The notes: generated from the sequence alone by a model not told the origin. 64,000 nt of DNA from Combretum micranthum (GCA_024138025.1 JAMXBD010000711.1:496001-560000); one strand, 5' to 3'; counted from the first letter of the stretch, positions 24,857 through 38,599 are shown. Made by a program: numbers and translations.

Positions 24857-25593
24857 TAGGGATGTAACCGGGTTAAGTTTTAAGCGAATCATATGAACTC
24901 GAAACTCGATCAACTACTCTATAAGGTCTTCCAAACTCAATCCTATAATCTATAGGGTTTTGATGCTATATCCAAACCTGCTTTATAAGGTTTGATGTAG
25001 AACCTAGAACCCCACCCTATAACCTTTTTTTTTCTTTTTTCAAACTATTTTCAAATTTTAATAATAAATTTAAGAAAAGATGGTGTTTTCAACACAAGTT
25101 TCCTATATATTCAAAAATGAAATGATACATGTGAAATTGAAAGAAAATATTATAGGTCATATTCATTATATAATATTGAAACACATAAATATATTACTTT
25201 TGTCATTGTATAATATCTTTAAAACATAGTTAAATTAAATCTCCTATTGGAAATAAAATATAACAGACGATAAATAATATTAATCTTCATAGCAAACATG
25301 ACTTGAATTATATTTAATAAAAAGTTTTAAAATCGGTGACTAGTCTAGTAGACATAAAAGAAAAAACATCCTTAGAAAGTAAAAAAGATGGCAGTTTCTT
25401 TATGTCTTCTTTCGACTCCTTGCTCTTTTAGTAATATTTTATTTTTTTTTAAAATTATAATATCAGGTTGTTGGGTATCCATAGGGTTTATTATTTGATC
25501 CAAACCCGACCTTAAAATCGTATAGCCCTATAGAGTTTTTAATGGATCGAATGGATCGAAAACCCTATAACGACCAACCCGATTACATCCTTA
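24857..25593. mobile_element. Non-autonomous hAT element, 0.74 kb
   Basis: The left end TAGGGATGTAACCGGGT pairs with the right end, reverse complement TAAGGATGTAATCGGGT. The 8-bp flanks CTAATGAG (24849-24856) and CTAATAAG (25594-25601) differ at one base. Near both ends, words such as 'ctataaggt' and 'ccctataa' recur, like hAT subterminal motifs. No transposase is present. It sits one base inside the target duplication of LTR A1. Confidence 0.78.
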
Positions 25594-25601
25594 CTAATAA
25601 G

Positions 25602-27435
25602 TCTGGGTAGATAGTAGATCACGTTGAGTTTAGATATTTAATTTTATAAGAAGAGTGTGCATATATATATTTACTCATCTCTTCTGTCATCTTGCTCTTA
25701 ACAAATGCAATATTTGGGTGAATACAAAGAATATAGTAAACAAATAAAAAGAAAGAAAAAAAAAGGCCAAAATAAACAAACTGATAACTGTTCATGATAA
25801 GTGGATCGCTGAAACAAAGTGCAGCTTTATTGGCAATAAAAAAAATACAAAGCCAACCTTGTTAAGAAACATAGGCCGAAGAAATCGATCCACTTGCTCC
25901 GTAACAAGATTTTAGATAAGGATTTATTATTTTTAACAATTTCATTATTTTTTTCGATTGTAAAGCGAACATCACCAATCATGAGTATTTACGGGAATAT
26001 ATGCTAGAACCAGATCTGGATTTTCATAACCAATCATCCAACACACAATCATTAAAGATATAAATAAGTAATTTTCATGAAATAGTATCATGCTTCGTTT
26101 ATTGGACCTGAATAAAACAAGAAAAATAATTCTTTATTTTATGATTAAAGGTATTTTGAAGAAAAAATATTTTTCATAAAAAATAGCAATTTCTTTAGTG
26201 CAAAGAAGGCTTAAGATTTTTTGAATATTTCATATTATATAGAATAGACATTTTTTATAGTAGAATTTTTTACAAGCAAAACAAGATAATGGCTATTCCA
26301 TGATAATAAAAATAAAATATCAATTTAATTCCTATCAACTAAAGACAATGTGGATTATGGATAAAATACCACCAATAAAACTAAATCAATCCACTTTAAA
26401 ATAAGAACAACAACATTTTGGGTCGTTTCTCATAATATTGGAGCGCTTAAATTCTCTATCAAGTTTTTTAGGATTTTTTACTCTTCTCGCTTATTTCACC
26501 AAAATAGATGACAACATAGATACATATATATAGTTAAAAAAGCAAAATCCTAATAAACCTATTGCACCAGAAAACCATCAATAACATGATCACCCTGATT
26601 TAATACTTTGTCCATTTCTTTGCCTTCTTATGTAAATTAAGATATGAACACAAGAGGCAGTGATTTAAGCAAGTTTATTTATTTATTTATTTTAAGCCTT
26701 ACATGATGATGAGTATTTTACCTGTTGCCAAAGATTTAGCATATTCCATCAAGCCAAAAATAGGAAATCATGTATCTTATTGCTCCTTTGTGTTTTTCTT
26801 TTTTTTTTTTTTTCCCTGGTGGTTGTTAACTCCCTCTCCCAATACAAGTGCGATTATCGCTATCTTCTATCGTGTTTACCCTGATAAAGTATTGATATTC
26901 ACAAGCTTTTATATCAATAAGATATAATATTTAATAGTAGTAATACTTTGGTGATAATAAATACCGGAAAATAATTTTAAAAAATAGAAAAGAAAAACTT
27001 TTATAAAACAAAGATGGCCAAAGTATGCTTTCACTACAATTAAGAGAGTGAAAGGTCAGTCAACCAACTAACGAGAGCGCATAAATTTCAGCGATCAATT
27101 ACTTCACCCCACAATGAAATTCAAATCCACTCCTATTGACCTCGTACTATATGGTCGGAAAATTCTCGCAAAAATAATCCATTGTTTGCCTAGTTTATAA
27201 CGACATTCGTGATTAAAGGTAGCGGACGTAGTTTGGATAATAAATGCTATTGAGCCCAAGAAAAAAATCAGCCATTGTTCGTCCAAGTATGGCCATGTAA
27301 TGGAACTTCGTATGCACAGTCTGTTGGAGTGTCAGTTGTCATCAACTTGTAGTAAGATTAATTTGACAACGATTGCCTCCCTAATGTCCATTTCATGCAT
27401 TATTGTTCGGATAAATTACAATTACATTCTAAAAA
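25602..27435. other. AT-rich intergenic sequence, no gene seen
   Basis: There are no convincing exons, RNA genes or element termini. The longest open frames are interrupted T-rich or chance frames. Confidence 0.45.
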
Positions 27436-27822
27436 TGACCAACACAGGAAGCGTGAAGAAAAACCATATCTACTTTATCGAGTTTAATCTTCAAAACAGC
27501 AACAAAGTTAAATCTATAAACTTAGGGATAACATAAAAGGCACTTCTTTTAAAGGGTTTTTAATTCAATAATATCAAAAGTCATATCTCTTAACAAAAGC
27601 CTAAAATACTATTTATACTATTACATGAGAAACCTAAAAGACAAAATCCTAAAAGACAAAATCCTAAATAGGCAAATAATAAATATAAATAAATCATATA
27701 ACTGATAATTAACGCTAGAAATAAAAGCAGGCGGCCTATAATTAATGTTGGTGGATTCAAAAACTCAAAAGTTGAAACCGTCAGCAATAAAGGCTAGCTT
27801 TAATTGAGATTCCGCTATTGCA
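27436..27822 (-). mobile_element. Gypsy remnant 3' LTR
   Basis: It aligns along its length with 29009-29382. The minus-strand end is 'tgcaatagcgg', against 'tgtagtggtag' in the other LTR. It contains a duplicated 'cctaaaagacaaaat' absent from its partner and a short GC-richer 'gcaggcggccta' segment. Confidence 0.7.
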
Positions 27823-27976
27823 TTATTCCGTTCCATCTGCAAAGAACTCGAACCCGAGTTTTCATCTATCTACTTCTTGTTCTTCCTCTCTTTGGATCAT
27901 CTTGATTTATCCCATTTATCTCGTCGTTTGATCGTGATTCACACTGCATCATTCAACCCCACTAGATTAAAACTCA

Positions 27977-28360
27977 TCATTAAGTTTTCTTTTGAATCTG
28001 TTTGTGCACAATTTGGATGGTTGGAGTGATAATTAGGCAATTGTTTTCCATGTTGATATAAAGCAATAGAACAAATGCACTCACTAATTCTGACATTTCC
28101 TTTAGGCCAGGATGTAAGTTTTTTAGCAAATCACTGAGCTCCATATCTTTAATCTCATTCATTGATACAATGAATATGCTTGGAGTTTCTTTAGCCTTCA
28201 CCTCTTCAGTAACTATCAACACATGTTCATCAATCAACAAAGGCTTCTCCACAACGACTTCCTCGCCAACATAATCTTTTGTAGGCATCAGCTTCTTCCT
28301 CATTGTCCTTACCATCACCAATCTAAGCGCTCTAATCTTCGAGGGCTGAGTTATTCTCAT
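27977..28360 (-). pseudogene. Ty3-gypsy pol-like fragment
   Basis: The minus-strand frame contains KPLLIDEHVLIV and, further on, MELSDLLKNLHPGLKEMSEL. It loosely resembles the stretch between protease and reverse transcriptase of plant gypsy polyproteins, where an acidic 'lLkeFaDlfPeeLP'-type segment occurs. The catalytic motifs are absent. The assignment rests mainly on position within the element, so confidence is modest. Confidence 0.4.
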
Positions 28361-28582
28361 GTTCCGTTAATTCCTCCTTAGGCACTTCTGGAATTAGGTT
28401 CACTGGTTTAGGCATCTATAAAATTTTCTGAGGAAGGATTTGCTTGTAGTCTAGGGAAAAGAACTCATGTTCCATCAGTTATTTCATCATAAACCAAGTC
28501 CTCATAGGCCCTCAAGGCATCTCACCGTCAAAAGTTTTTCCCATCAATACCATGCATCATCCCGCAAACGACTTTTCACCAA

Positions 28583-28966
28583 CTATATCATCATACCCTT
28601 GAAAACCCTCATATGGTCAAAGAATCTCTCAACTTCGTTAACCCAAACCCAAAACTCATCTAGATTTCCAGTACAATCAAACTCTGAAATAGCATATTTA
28701 AATTGTGAAAAGATTTCATTTTTATACCTGTAATTACTCATTTCGTATAGTCTCCTGCTACAATGATCTCTTCTCCAAGCTAGATTTTCAAAATACTCAT
28801 TTTCATCATTGGTATCATTAGTAACAAAATTGATCATTGGTGCTATTTCTTTCACCAAATTTTCTAACCCATGGTCTCCTCTACCGTCCTTCGTAGTGAT
28901 TGCCTGTAACGTAGGACTTCCGTACCCGAACACCTTCAAGAATATGACCACCATCAATACCCTCAT
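28583..28966 (-). pseudogene. Ty3-gypsy gag fragment
   Basis: The 127-codon frame includes KYAISEFDCTGNLDEFWVWV followed by NEVERFFDH. This matches the plant gypsy gag signature 'ipeFdGslnleeFldWlneVErfFd' that precedes the capsid domain. An upstream Arg-rich segment (WRRDHCSRRLYE) also fits such gags. The capsid body and zinc knuckle are missing because the frame ends soon after the signature. The gene lies just downstream of the primer site, as expected. It is a remnant and not functional. Confidence 0.7.
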
Positions 28967-28995
28967 CTAAAGACATCTTCACAGGATTTTACAAT

Positions 28996-29007
28996 GCCCT
29001 GATACCA
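28996..29007 (-). other. Primer binding site of the gypsy remnant
   Basis: The minus strand reads TGGTATCAGGGC one base after the 5' LTR. It differs from the tRNA-Met type TGGTATCAGAGC at one position. Confidence 0.75.
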
Positions 29008-29008
29008 A

Positions 29009-29382
29009 TCTAACGCAGCGCAGGAAGCATGAAGGAAAAACAAGACAACTTCATCGAGTTAGATCTTCAAAATAGCAACAAGTTAAATCTATAACCTTAA
29101 GGATAACACAGAGACACTCCTCTAAAAGGATTTTTAACTCAATAATATCAAAAGTCATATATCTTAACAAAAGCATTAAAAGATTATTTATACTATTACA
29201 TGAGAAACCTAAAAGACAAAATCATAAAAAGGTAAATAACAAATATAAACAAATCATGTAACTGACAATTAACACTAGAAATAAAAGCTGGCGACCTAGA
29301 ATTAATATTGGCAGTTTTTAAAACTCAAAAGTTGAAATCGTCAGTAATAAATGCTAGTTTTAATTGAGATTCTACCACTACA
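29009..29382 (-). mobile_element. Gypsy remnant 5' LTR
   Basis: This is the partner of the LTR at 27436-27822 and is 374 bp long. On the minus strand it starts TGTAGTGGTAG and ends directly at the primer site. Confidence 0.7.
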
Positions 29383-32300
29383 TTAAAAAACGACTTATAA
29401 TGTCATGGGTCAATTTGATTTTTTTTTTTTTTTTTTTTTTTGCCTACCTTATTACTTTAGGTTCATTTGTTGCAATATTGTTCAAACAAATTGCAAATGC
29501 AATAAAAAAAATTAAAAAAAAAAAGATTAGTGAGGTATAAAACCAATACACTAATAGACATATTTTAATGACTTTGACTTTTAAACCATTTTTATTGGAG
29601 TACTTGGTATAACAATTTAAAGCAAACAACCCTGACACTTCAGTAAACAAGTTAGCTATTGTATCCAAATGGGCTAGAGAGTTGTTTAGCCAAGCAACAT
29701 TCTTCACTTCCTCGCTCCAGATTCAAAGAAGCACTACTTGTTTTTGCTACTAGGCAGTAAAATTCACCATAAAGTAGAACTATTTTGATGTTATAATTTA
29801 AGATTGTAAAACACCATAAAAAATGGCACTACTTTCTTTCTATAATTAAGGATCGTAAAAAAAACTTAATTTATTTTTGTAAAACTTATATTTTTATGAT
29901 AATTACTTAAATTTTGTTATTTGTTTTTTTTTTATTTCGTATTAATCTTGAAAGAAAAACATTAAAAAGTATGGGTTTGGTAGTAAAGACTAAATGGGAC
30001 TCATAAAAGATTTAAAAGTTGTTAACTAATTATATTGAAGAAACTTACAAGATAAAGTGAAGAACTTTTAATTACAGAGAGTTACTTAGGATACTAATAT
30101 GACACATCGAGAAACTCCTAGGTAACTCATGGATAAAAATAATATTACAATTGAACTTGGTTCCTCTTTTTGCCTTCAAACATTCATCTCCTAGTAAAAA
30201 ATGTTTCTTAATAGAAAGAGTTGTTTATTATACTAATTTGCACGACTTGCAACCAAGGAACTTCCTAAATAATTGATGGATAAAAATAGTCTTATACTCT
30301 TATACGATTTTTCTTTTCGCCCTCAAACATTCACCTACTAGTTAGATCAACTCTAATACTTATTGTAATACTCCAACCTAAAAGTAATCAATAGCTAAAC
30401 CAATAAATACTTACTTGACCCAAAAGTTTCCGATGAGTATTAACATGACAATCACTGCTTTTGTCTTATAAATCAGTATGGGTTATTTCCTATAATCCAG
30501 GTGACTAATTTGCCTGGGGTTTTAAACGTAACAAAATACTCACTTTTGGGATATATCTAAATTATACCTTACTATTTATCTTGTGCTAGTGCTTCTGTGA
30601 AACTTAAATTTTCAGTTCAAGAATCCAAAATTAGTATTCATATCCATGAAGAAAGTACTCCTTTAATTATTTTTTCTTCAGTTTTTTACACTCAACGTAG
30701 GTTTAGTAATAGATCTTTTCCTAAATAGGTGCATGACTATTGAAAGCATGTTTTATAAGAGTTGAGGCTATTTTTGGCCCATGCCAGGCTTGCATAATTT
30801 TTCCTTTTAATGAAGCTAAAGATTAGAATTTTTCAGATGGGCTTTTCTCCGGCAAGCCTCCCCCAAATGCCAACAAGCCTATTCTATAGCCTTTTCCTCT
30901 AGTAGCTCTAAGAGTAAGAGGTATGCATTTTATTTTTATCCTTCATCATTTTTGCACCTAGAGACCAACCATGAGGAAAATTTGGAAATAGGAAATTGAA
31001 TAGAAAATTATCTACCTGTTTCTAAAAGTTGAATTAACTTACTTAAAATATCATATTCCATCCTATAATGAAAACAGCTGATTTTTCTTTTTATCCATTA
31101 GAGTAAGGAAAGGATATTCAAATATGGTATATTCCATTTAAAAATCAAGTATTGATATGCCATTAGACTAGAAACTCATTGGCGAAAACAATTGATAATT
31201 AGGTTTTTCACATAAATTAACCTTAAAAAAATTATACTAAAACTAAATAAATAAATAAATGAATGAAGAGTGAATTGCAAATATGTCTTCCATATGTTAA
31301 TTCCATATAACTTAATCATTTTTTTCCTGTTTGAAATTGTGTGTTTATACCCTAAAATCCACTTTTAAATCCCATTTTAAAATTGTTCCTTTTATGAAAT
31401 AATCAAAATATAATAAAATTTAAAAAAAAGTTACATAATATCTGAACATTAGAGAACACAACCCAGCACGCGCGCCCAGTGTAAAAAAACTTTTTTCTTT
31501 TAAGGTAGAAAGTGTAAAAACTCCATTTCAAAGATAATAAATCACATGCAGAGCAAATATAAAGCAGATGCACTTGCAAATTGCAATATAGCCAAAAACA
31601 TAAGATCTACAATAAATTAAAGTCTTTATGGTTTAAACTTTAAACCAGAGATATACACTTTTTGAAAAACCGTTTAATTTAATTTCTTATTTCAGTTCAC
31701 TTGGAGATTATTTAGTTTGGAATTGAGAGAGAGAGAGAGTATGCAATTTCATTGGGTTTAATAGTGGCAATTAATTTTGCAATATCAAACGTTTCTGCGC
31801 TCTTCAATTGACAAGAACCAATGTGGTTGACAATGCTTCTTCAGCTTTAGTTTGGAGCTGAAAAAAAAAAAGAAGGACAATTTGGAACTATGGATATTAA
31901 AAAAGAAAAAAAAAAAACGTAAGAACTGATGGAGTTCATGAAACTAAGCAGCAATAATAGAATGTCTATCAATAATCTAGTATCCTGTAACCCATATAAT
32001 ATAAAGGGATAATGGCAATATAAGTACTTTTAATTTTAAATTTTAGCATTCTAGTCCCTAAAGTTTCATTTTTTTTTATAATTTATTACTTTTATTTTGA
32101 AATAATATTTAATTTAGTATCTCTATCCTTCGTAATTTAGCATTCTTATTTTAAAACGAAGTTTGATTTAGCGCTCAGAGACACTAAACTAACTTTATTT
32201 CAAACTAATAATATTAAATTGCAAAAAGTGAAGTTTTGAATACTAAATTGCAAAAAATTTAAAAGTACAGCCAGTTGCATTGTCTTTATCTTAATATAAA

Positions 32301-32489
32301 TGTTGTTCTACTATCATTCCATATGAACAGGTTTGATTCTGCCCTTAATATGGCTCTAGCGATGTAAAACTAGACAATAAAATGTGTATTGAACTTTCAT
32401 GCACTGTGTTGCTATCAATTTGCTCAGGAAAATTATAGCAACAAGTATTAAAAAAAAAAAAAAAAAAAAAAAAAGAAAACAACCATTCC
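29383..32489. other. AT-rich intergenic sequence with one LTR-like start
   Basis: There is no gene. At 30363 a stretch TGTAATACTCCAACC resembles the first bases of many plant gypsy LTRs. It is followed at about 30900 by a splice-donor-like 'agtaagaggtatgc', but no matching end or target duplication was found. A (GA)n tract lies near 31725 and a long poly-A near 32450. Confidence 0.35.
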
Positions 32490-35400
32490 TCTTGTTACGT
32501 TATTTTACATATGCGGAGCAAATTTTATTTGACCGGCGCCTTCTCACCGGGGTAAGCACCCTCGTGAGAATTCCGAGGATGCAGATGAAGATGAACTTCC
32601 TGGAACAGCATTTCCTTGGTATAAATCCGAAAGGTAATTCCCCAAGTCATCAGGTCCAAATTCACAGCGGAAACAAACAAGTCTCCACATTTGAAATATA
32701 AGACACGTTGAAGGCAGAGGAATTCCGGCTGCAGCAGGAAGTTCTTGTCCAACACTTGAGCCAACTTGAACACAAAATTCCAACAAGAAAATGACATTTC
32801 ATCTAATCCAAAAGCTCCACATGTGATCAACATTTAATGCTAAGAATTTGAATTCAAGAATACAACCAAAACAACTTCAGTTGGCTTGAAAAGTTCACCA
32901 AACAGCAGCTGCAGTGGAGGAAATTCAAACAAAAACACTGCAGCATTCACATCAAATTTGCCTAACTTAAACACATAATTTCAACAAGAAAATAACATCC
33001 AAACCAACAACAAAATAACAGCTAAGATATTCATTAAATGAAGAAGGAATCCAACCCAAATCAAGGTCAAACACAGCTCTAATTGGCCTAGAAAATTCAC
33101 CAGGCAGCAGCTAGAACAGAAGGAATACAACTAGGAAAATGCAGTAGAGTTCCAATTTCAACCTCAGATTTTGATTCGATTTTTCATCCGATTTTCTTGC
33201 AAATTGAGCCCCTATTTTACACACATAAATGAACTTAATTAACTACCAAACAAACAAAATTAAAGCCCTCAAAGATTAGCCACAAATCTGTCAAAACCAA
33301 GTCTAAATTTGCAAACCCAAAATGACAAATTCGTATGAAAAATTCCAGCTGCTATTTTGAATCTTTTTCAAGCCCAAAACCCTTTCCTTAGCCTCTAAAA
33401 CTTAGCCTAGACTTGGTATATGTATATAAGCTTAAGTTAGACACAATTTGAGCTCATAATTTTCATAAAATCATCCCAAAAACACAGCTACAAACATAAG
33501 TGCGTCCAGCTTTTCCCTTTCCCTTTTCCATTGCAACCTTCAACTTAGAAAGCTTAGAAACTCTTATAAGACCAACCATAAACCCTTAGCTTACTTCTCA
33601 TATCCTATCTACACATTAAGTACATCAAGAACATCAATTCCCCTCTCCAACAACTTCTAAAAACCAAGTTAAAAAGTTTTAGTTATCATAAGATTCAAGT
33701 GAGAACTTAGCCTAACAAGGTAAGAATATTTGCTACAATTAGTAAACTTTCATTATAGCTAAGGTTGTTAACCTCTAAATTAGTTAGGAACTCATCCTCT
33801 AATCTTTGATCTAGGGTTGATTCTTGCTTAGAAAGGGAGATGAAAATCCTTTTTCCATTCCAAGCCAAAGTAAGTTCTAAACTATCAACCTATCTTTTGT
33901 TATAGTTATGTATAGACTTTAGGATGAATTGTTTAGTATTGAAGAAAGGTTATGTAATTGAAAGAAGTTGCTAATCCATGGATGAATTCAAGAGGATGAA
34001 TGGTTTATATATTAGAAATGTTTAGATATTGCTGGAAAAAGGAAAACAACAACTTACAGGTATTATAAATATGGTAACAGTAAATTCGGATTTAGGAGTG
34101 AAGTGAACAAAACAAGACTCAAAATTCATCTAATCTAGTCTAAATGCATGTCTAATGCTTCTAAGACCTTATATGAACATAAAACTTGATAAAACAAGCT
34201 TTAAAAGCATGATTAGAAGTTCTACATTACAAGAAAAGTATTATGAACCAATTCATAGAAATTGCACATATTAATACCTCTATAAATTATAAATAAACTT
34301 AGAATACGAATGAAGGCTTAAATGAGATCCTCTAAAATAATATACAATCAAAAGAAAATTAAAAGAATTAAACAATAAAAATTCCTTTTCTATAAGAATC
34401 GATACCTCAAGAAATCGCATACTAAAATTCACTCAGTTTCACTCTTAAACCAACATCAATATTACAGTTATTTCTATTAATATAGTTATGATTATTACTA
34501 TTATTATTACTACTGTTTATAGTATTCCATATTATTAATATTTCCATTAGAGTTATCAATACTGTTATTTTATGTTAAAGTCACTATATTTATACTATCA
34601 TCAATTCTATTTTTGTCACTAATAATATTATTTACTAGCTATCTGAAAATTGTTGTCATTATTATATTTATATTTAATACTAATACTAATATTGACTTTT
34701 CAATAATAATATTACTGATAATATTATAGTATTAAACTTAACTTGTTTTGCAATTAAAAAAATGAAACTGAAATATAATAAAAATTTGATATATCTAAAT
34801 ACGGTTTTATAACTTTTGAAAGATATAAATACTAAAATATACCCCTAAATAAATAAATTTACTAACTTAAGAAACAGATAAGATTGACAGGCAAAGAATT
34901 ATTAAATAAAAATCTTCTACTGAAAGCGGTAAGAACTTAAGGAAAAGACAAACTCCTTAATTAGAAATATAGCTATTAAGAGAAACAAAATACAGATAAA
35001 TATTCTCTACTATAGAAATTAAAACCTTAATAAAAACTGTATCAACTACCGATACAGAATAGTTAGGCATCTATAAGGATTTAAGTAAGTTATTTAACGA
35101 TGCGATCATTAAAGTAACGGATTTAGTCTAATATCCGACGATAGAGATCAACACCTTTAAATTATAGGAAAACTTCTCTTACAGAAACAGGCCAATAATG
35201 AATCTCTTTTATTTCCTTTCATAGGAAAATAGATCAATTTATGGATTATTGATAGCTTATACAATAATCTAGCAAGGACCACAGGTGAGTAACTTAGACT
35301 TGTTACATTGTTTGTGATTGTAGTTTAGTTGCACTAAAATACAAAGATAATAATAATGAACTCTCGTGTGTATGGGATTTGCTTGCTGTTTGATAAATAC

Positions 35401-36423
35401 TACTAATCAAAAGTGATAATGAATGGCTTGTGAAATTACTGTATGTAAAGCATGTTGAATGTATGAATAAAGTTTGAACACTTATAACCTGACTAAAAAT
35501 TATCGAACTTATAAGTAAAATGGTGCATGCATAGCATGATTTGCACATATTGCATTATGTTTTTATGATCACTTACTACGTGTTAGAATTTCGGTTCTCT
35601 GGTAATGCTTGGTTTTTCTAGGCCAAGGGGCTAATAGTTCTACGCAAGCTTACCTTTGTTCTGTCAGTTCCATGGGAACTAATTAATAACGAAGGACGCC
35701 GCCTATGGTATCGCTATGAAATTGCTAATACTTAGTGGAGTTTCTAAGGTACAAAACAGGAACTGAGTGTTTAAGACATCATTAATATAAAGTGATAATA
35801 ATTGTGAGGATTATGGATTCCTGTGTACTTAGTTTCTCCTGGGTAGGTGATTCAGGGATCGGTTCCTTCAACCCCGATGAGAGGGCGTAAATCTCCATCC
35901 TGTTTGGATTCCGGTTTGTCCAAGCTTGTAATTGTTCATGTGTTTGATTGATGCATTACATATGATTGATAATAACTTGCTTGTTGTGATAAGTCTGGTT
36001 ATTCACTGAGCCCGTGGTTCGCTCACCCCCCAACAATTTTTGTGCAGGATTATTACTAGTTGGGATTGGGGTAGGAATGTGTGAAGAGAGCTTCTCCAAC
36101 GAACTCTATTGAAGATAGAGATATAGGATATTGTAAACTTAGAATGTAAATTTTATATTGTTGAAATTTGTAAGTTGTAGTTTGAAACCCAATTTCACTA
36201 TTTGGTGGGGGATACCGATTCTCTGCGATCTTGGTGAAAATTGGAAAATTGGTTTCCATAGTTGAAATACTGTAATATATTATATCATTTGTATGATAAA
36301 CTTTCATAAATAAATAGAGTCTTGTACACTCTGACATACAAGACGGCTCTCATGTTACAGGTGCACACGTGATATGATGGCTTTAGATAAATCCTGTTAG
36401 GCCCCCATATTAGAGTCGTGACA
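32490..36423 (+). mobile_element. Large LTR, family B copy B1
   Basis: The right part (about 35990-36423), ending GAGTCGTGACA, is the reverse complement of the start of the insert at 49007-53164. Sections near 35285 and 33870 also correspond. A plus-strand TATA ('gtatataagc' near 33420) and a donor-like 'caaggtaagaat' near 33717 suggest plus orientation. The right flank ATTAC (36424-36428) compares with ATTCC at 32485-32489, which would give 3934 bp. The left end is tentative. No coding sequence for retrotransposon proteins was recognised, so it is probably a solo LTR. Confidence 0.55.
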
Positions 36424-36428
36424 ATTAC

Positions 36429-37499
36429 TCAATCTCATAGACATTCATGACAATTATACTTTCGACCATTATTATCAAACAAGTTATTTCACTTTTATAT
36501 TAGTAGCTTTTCAATCAACTACTCCCTAAGCAGCATGCAATTCCCAATCCCCACACATAATTCATTATATTGATATAATTATGCATAAATGCAACTAAAT
36601 TACATACACACATAGTCTATGGACTATCAATCTTTTTTTCCTATTTAACACTATTTGATTTATTTACAGATATAGAAGAGACAGCTTATGATTGATATTT
36701 TATGAATACTACTAATTATTACTTAACATTGTCAAGCAATGATGTTGTGATATGGTATTTCTTCCACGTCAAGAAAACAAAGTAAGCAGTATTAGTGAGG
36801 TTGTAAAAATAACCACAAAAGCTTTGCTTAAATATTAAATTGACTACGTCAAAATTCAGATAACAAATTGAATTTTTATGCAAAATTCAATATTTTCTCT
36901 AAATATTATCGTTTCAATATCATATATATGAAAATTTTACTAATACTTGCACATTATGTCTAGGTATATACATCGACATGTGACACTGAATATATGTTAA
37001 TTTAGAGGCAACCATATAACAATTTTATCGATTAATCCTTTTTTTCAGTAGATTTGTAGTTTGTTTGTGGAAATACACAATCTGTTTATGAATTTTCTTT
37101 AATCACGCCGTGGAGAACAAAACTCGCCCAAGTAATAGCTAAACTGGAACCTACCAAGCAAAGAAAGGAATGGAAAAAAGAAGTACAATCATAATTTCAA
37201 CATCGACGTCCCACCTCCTAAACTTAAATGAAATTTGATGAACCCGTTTAGCTTTCAATCACCCCAGATAAAACTTTCTACTTTGATTCCACCTTTTTAA
37301 CACTTTATTGGCTCTGTAGTCATCAAAATAACCACAAAAAATAAAAAGATCAATAAGACTTCAGTTTCAGCTCTCTTCAATAATATCACAATATTTTATG
37401 ATTCATAGTAAACTCTATACATAGCTTACAAAGATTTTTGTGAAAACTATCAACAATTTGAAAACAATACTATTTATCTATAAATTTTAATCGCAATGT
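36429..37499. other. AT-rich intergenic sequence, no gene seen
   Basis: No coding, RNA or transposon feature was recognised on either strand. Confidence 0.4.
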
Positions 37500-38532
37500 G
37501 ATGTGCTATATTAGTATTGAATTTTAAAGCATCTTTTTAGCAAGCGTACTGGGCCTTCTATTGTAATATAGCATGAGTCAAGTGTCGATCCCACGGAGAT
37601 CTATTAACTACTAGACAATTATCAACTAATACTAATATCTAGGCAATTGATCTTTTCAAATTGATTAGATTAAACTAAATTATCTAATTAAATATCTATA
37701 TGAATGCAATGAGTTTTTGAAGAGAGTGATATGTTGGAGAAATGTGGGAAGGAGCAGAATCCACTTTAAACTATTGCCAATCAACTTGAATTCATGTTAT
37801 AATGATAATTAGATTCATGGACATTCATAAGAAATTGTCAAGATTTAAAAACAGAGTTTAAAAACCTTTTAAACCACAAAAATAATTCAATAACTTCCGC
37901 TAAATAAATTATTTGTGGAATCAAAATTACAATTATTAACCTTCCGATTCTATAATTGACTAATAATTTATATTAACATCCCCTAATTCCTTAGTGGGAA
38001 ATCAATATAAAACATTGCATTAATGTTCATGGACAATTTCTAAATTAGATTAAACTACGCCGCTTCCGCAATTGCAATTTAATCTAAATTTATGAATTCA
38101 TATGAACCCTAATTTCCCTTCTGAATTATCAGAATTCTTATACACCAAAGATATGATGAATGATCAGAACTCAATATCAATATTTCATGATTCTAACTAT
38201 CTTATAACATGGTTTCAAAGATCATTTTAGCATGTTTAAAGCTTCATCAACTTCCCACAAAAAGAATTTAGCTACTCATGGATGATGATTCAAAAATCAA
38301 ATAAGAAATTGCAAATGATTTCATAATGATCAAAATATTCAGATATATGAATTGCATAAAAGAAATAAGATTGGATATCACCAATTCCAAATACCAAAGC
38401 TTCACTTGCAAATTCTTGAATAACTTCAAATATCTCTTCAAAAATCTCTATGAAATGCCTAATTCTAAGTATTATAGTGTATTCTAGAGCTACTTAGGTG
38501 GTGAATTGATTGTTGGAGGGGGGTAGAACCCC

Positions 38533-38540
38533 TATTTATA
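38533..38540 (-). promoter_or_regulatory. Putative LTR TATA box
   Basis: TATAAATA on the minus strand ('cctataaataggggttc'), located immediately downstream, in that direction, of the GC-rich repeats. Confidence 0.45.
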
Positions 38541-38599
38541 GGAAAAATTTCGTGCAAGACAATAAATGAAATTTGTTGTTTCACTTCGTACGTCGGCAG

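Larger units (their letters stand above)
27436..29382 (-). mobile_element. Internally deleted Ty3-gypsy element
   Basis: Two LTRs in direct orientation flank only about 1.2 kb. Read on the minus strand, the order is 5' LTR (29009-29382), primer site, gag piece, pol-like piece and 3' LTR (27436-27822). The LTR pair shares long stretches such as 'tactattacatgagaaacc'. A full-length gypsy interior is 4-5 kb, so most of pol is gone. No certain target duplication could be read: the flanks are AAAAA and TTAAA. Confidence 0.75.

Noticed and set aside
29420..29445. Poly-T/poly-A runs (also 32448, 4507 and 17005) as tails of retrogenes or SINEs
   Set aside because: No adjoining coding sequence, Pol III A/B boxes or flanking duplications were found.
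32399..32833. Three overlapping frames on both strands near the left edge of LTR B1
   Set aside because: The frames are short, mutually exclusive and without recognisable motifs. This is probably LTR sequence.
32485..36428. Certain target duplication for LTR B1
   Set aside because: The best pair, ATTCC and ATTAC, has a mismatch, and the left terminus lacks a TG start, so the boundary is left tentative.
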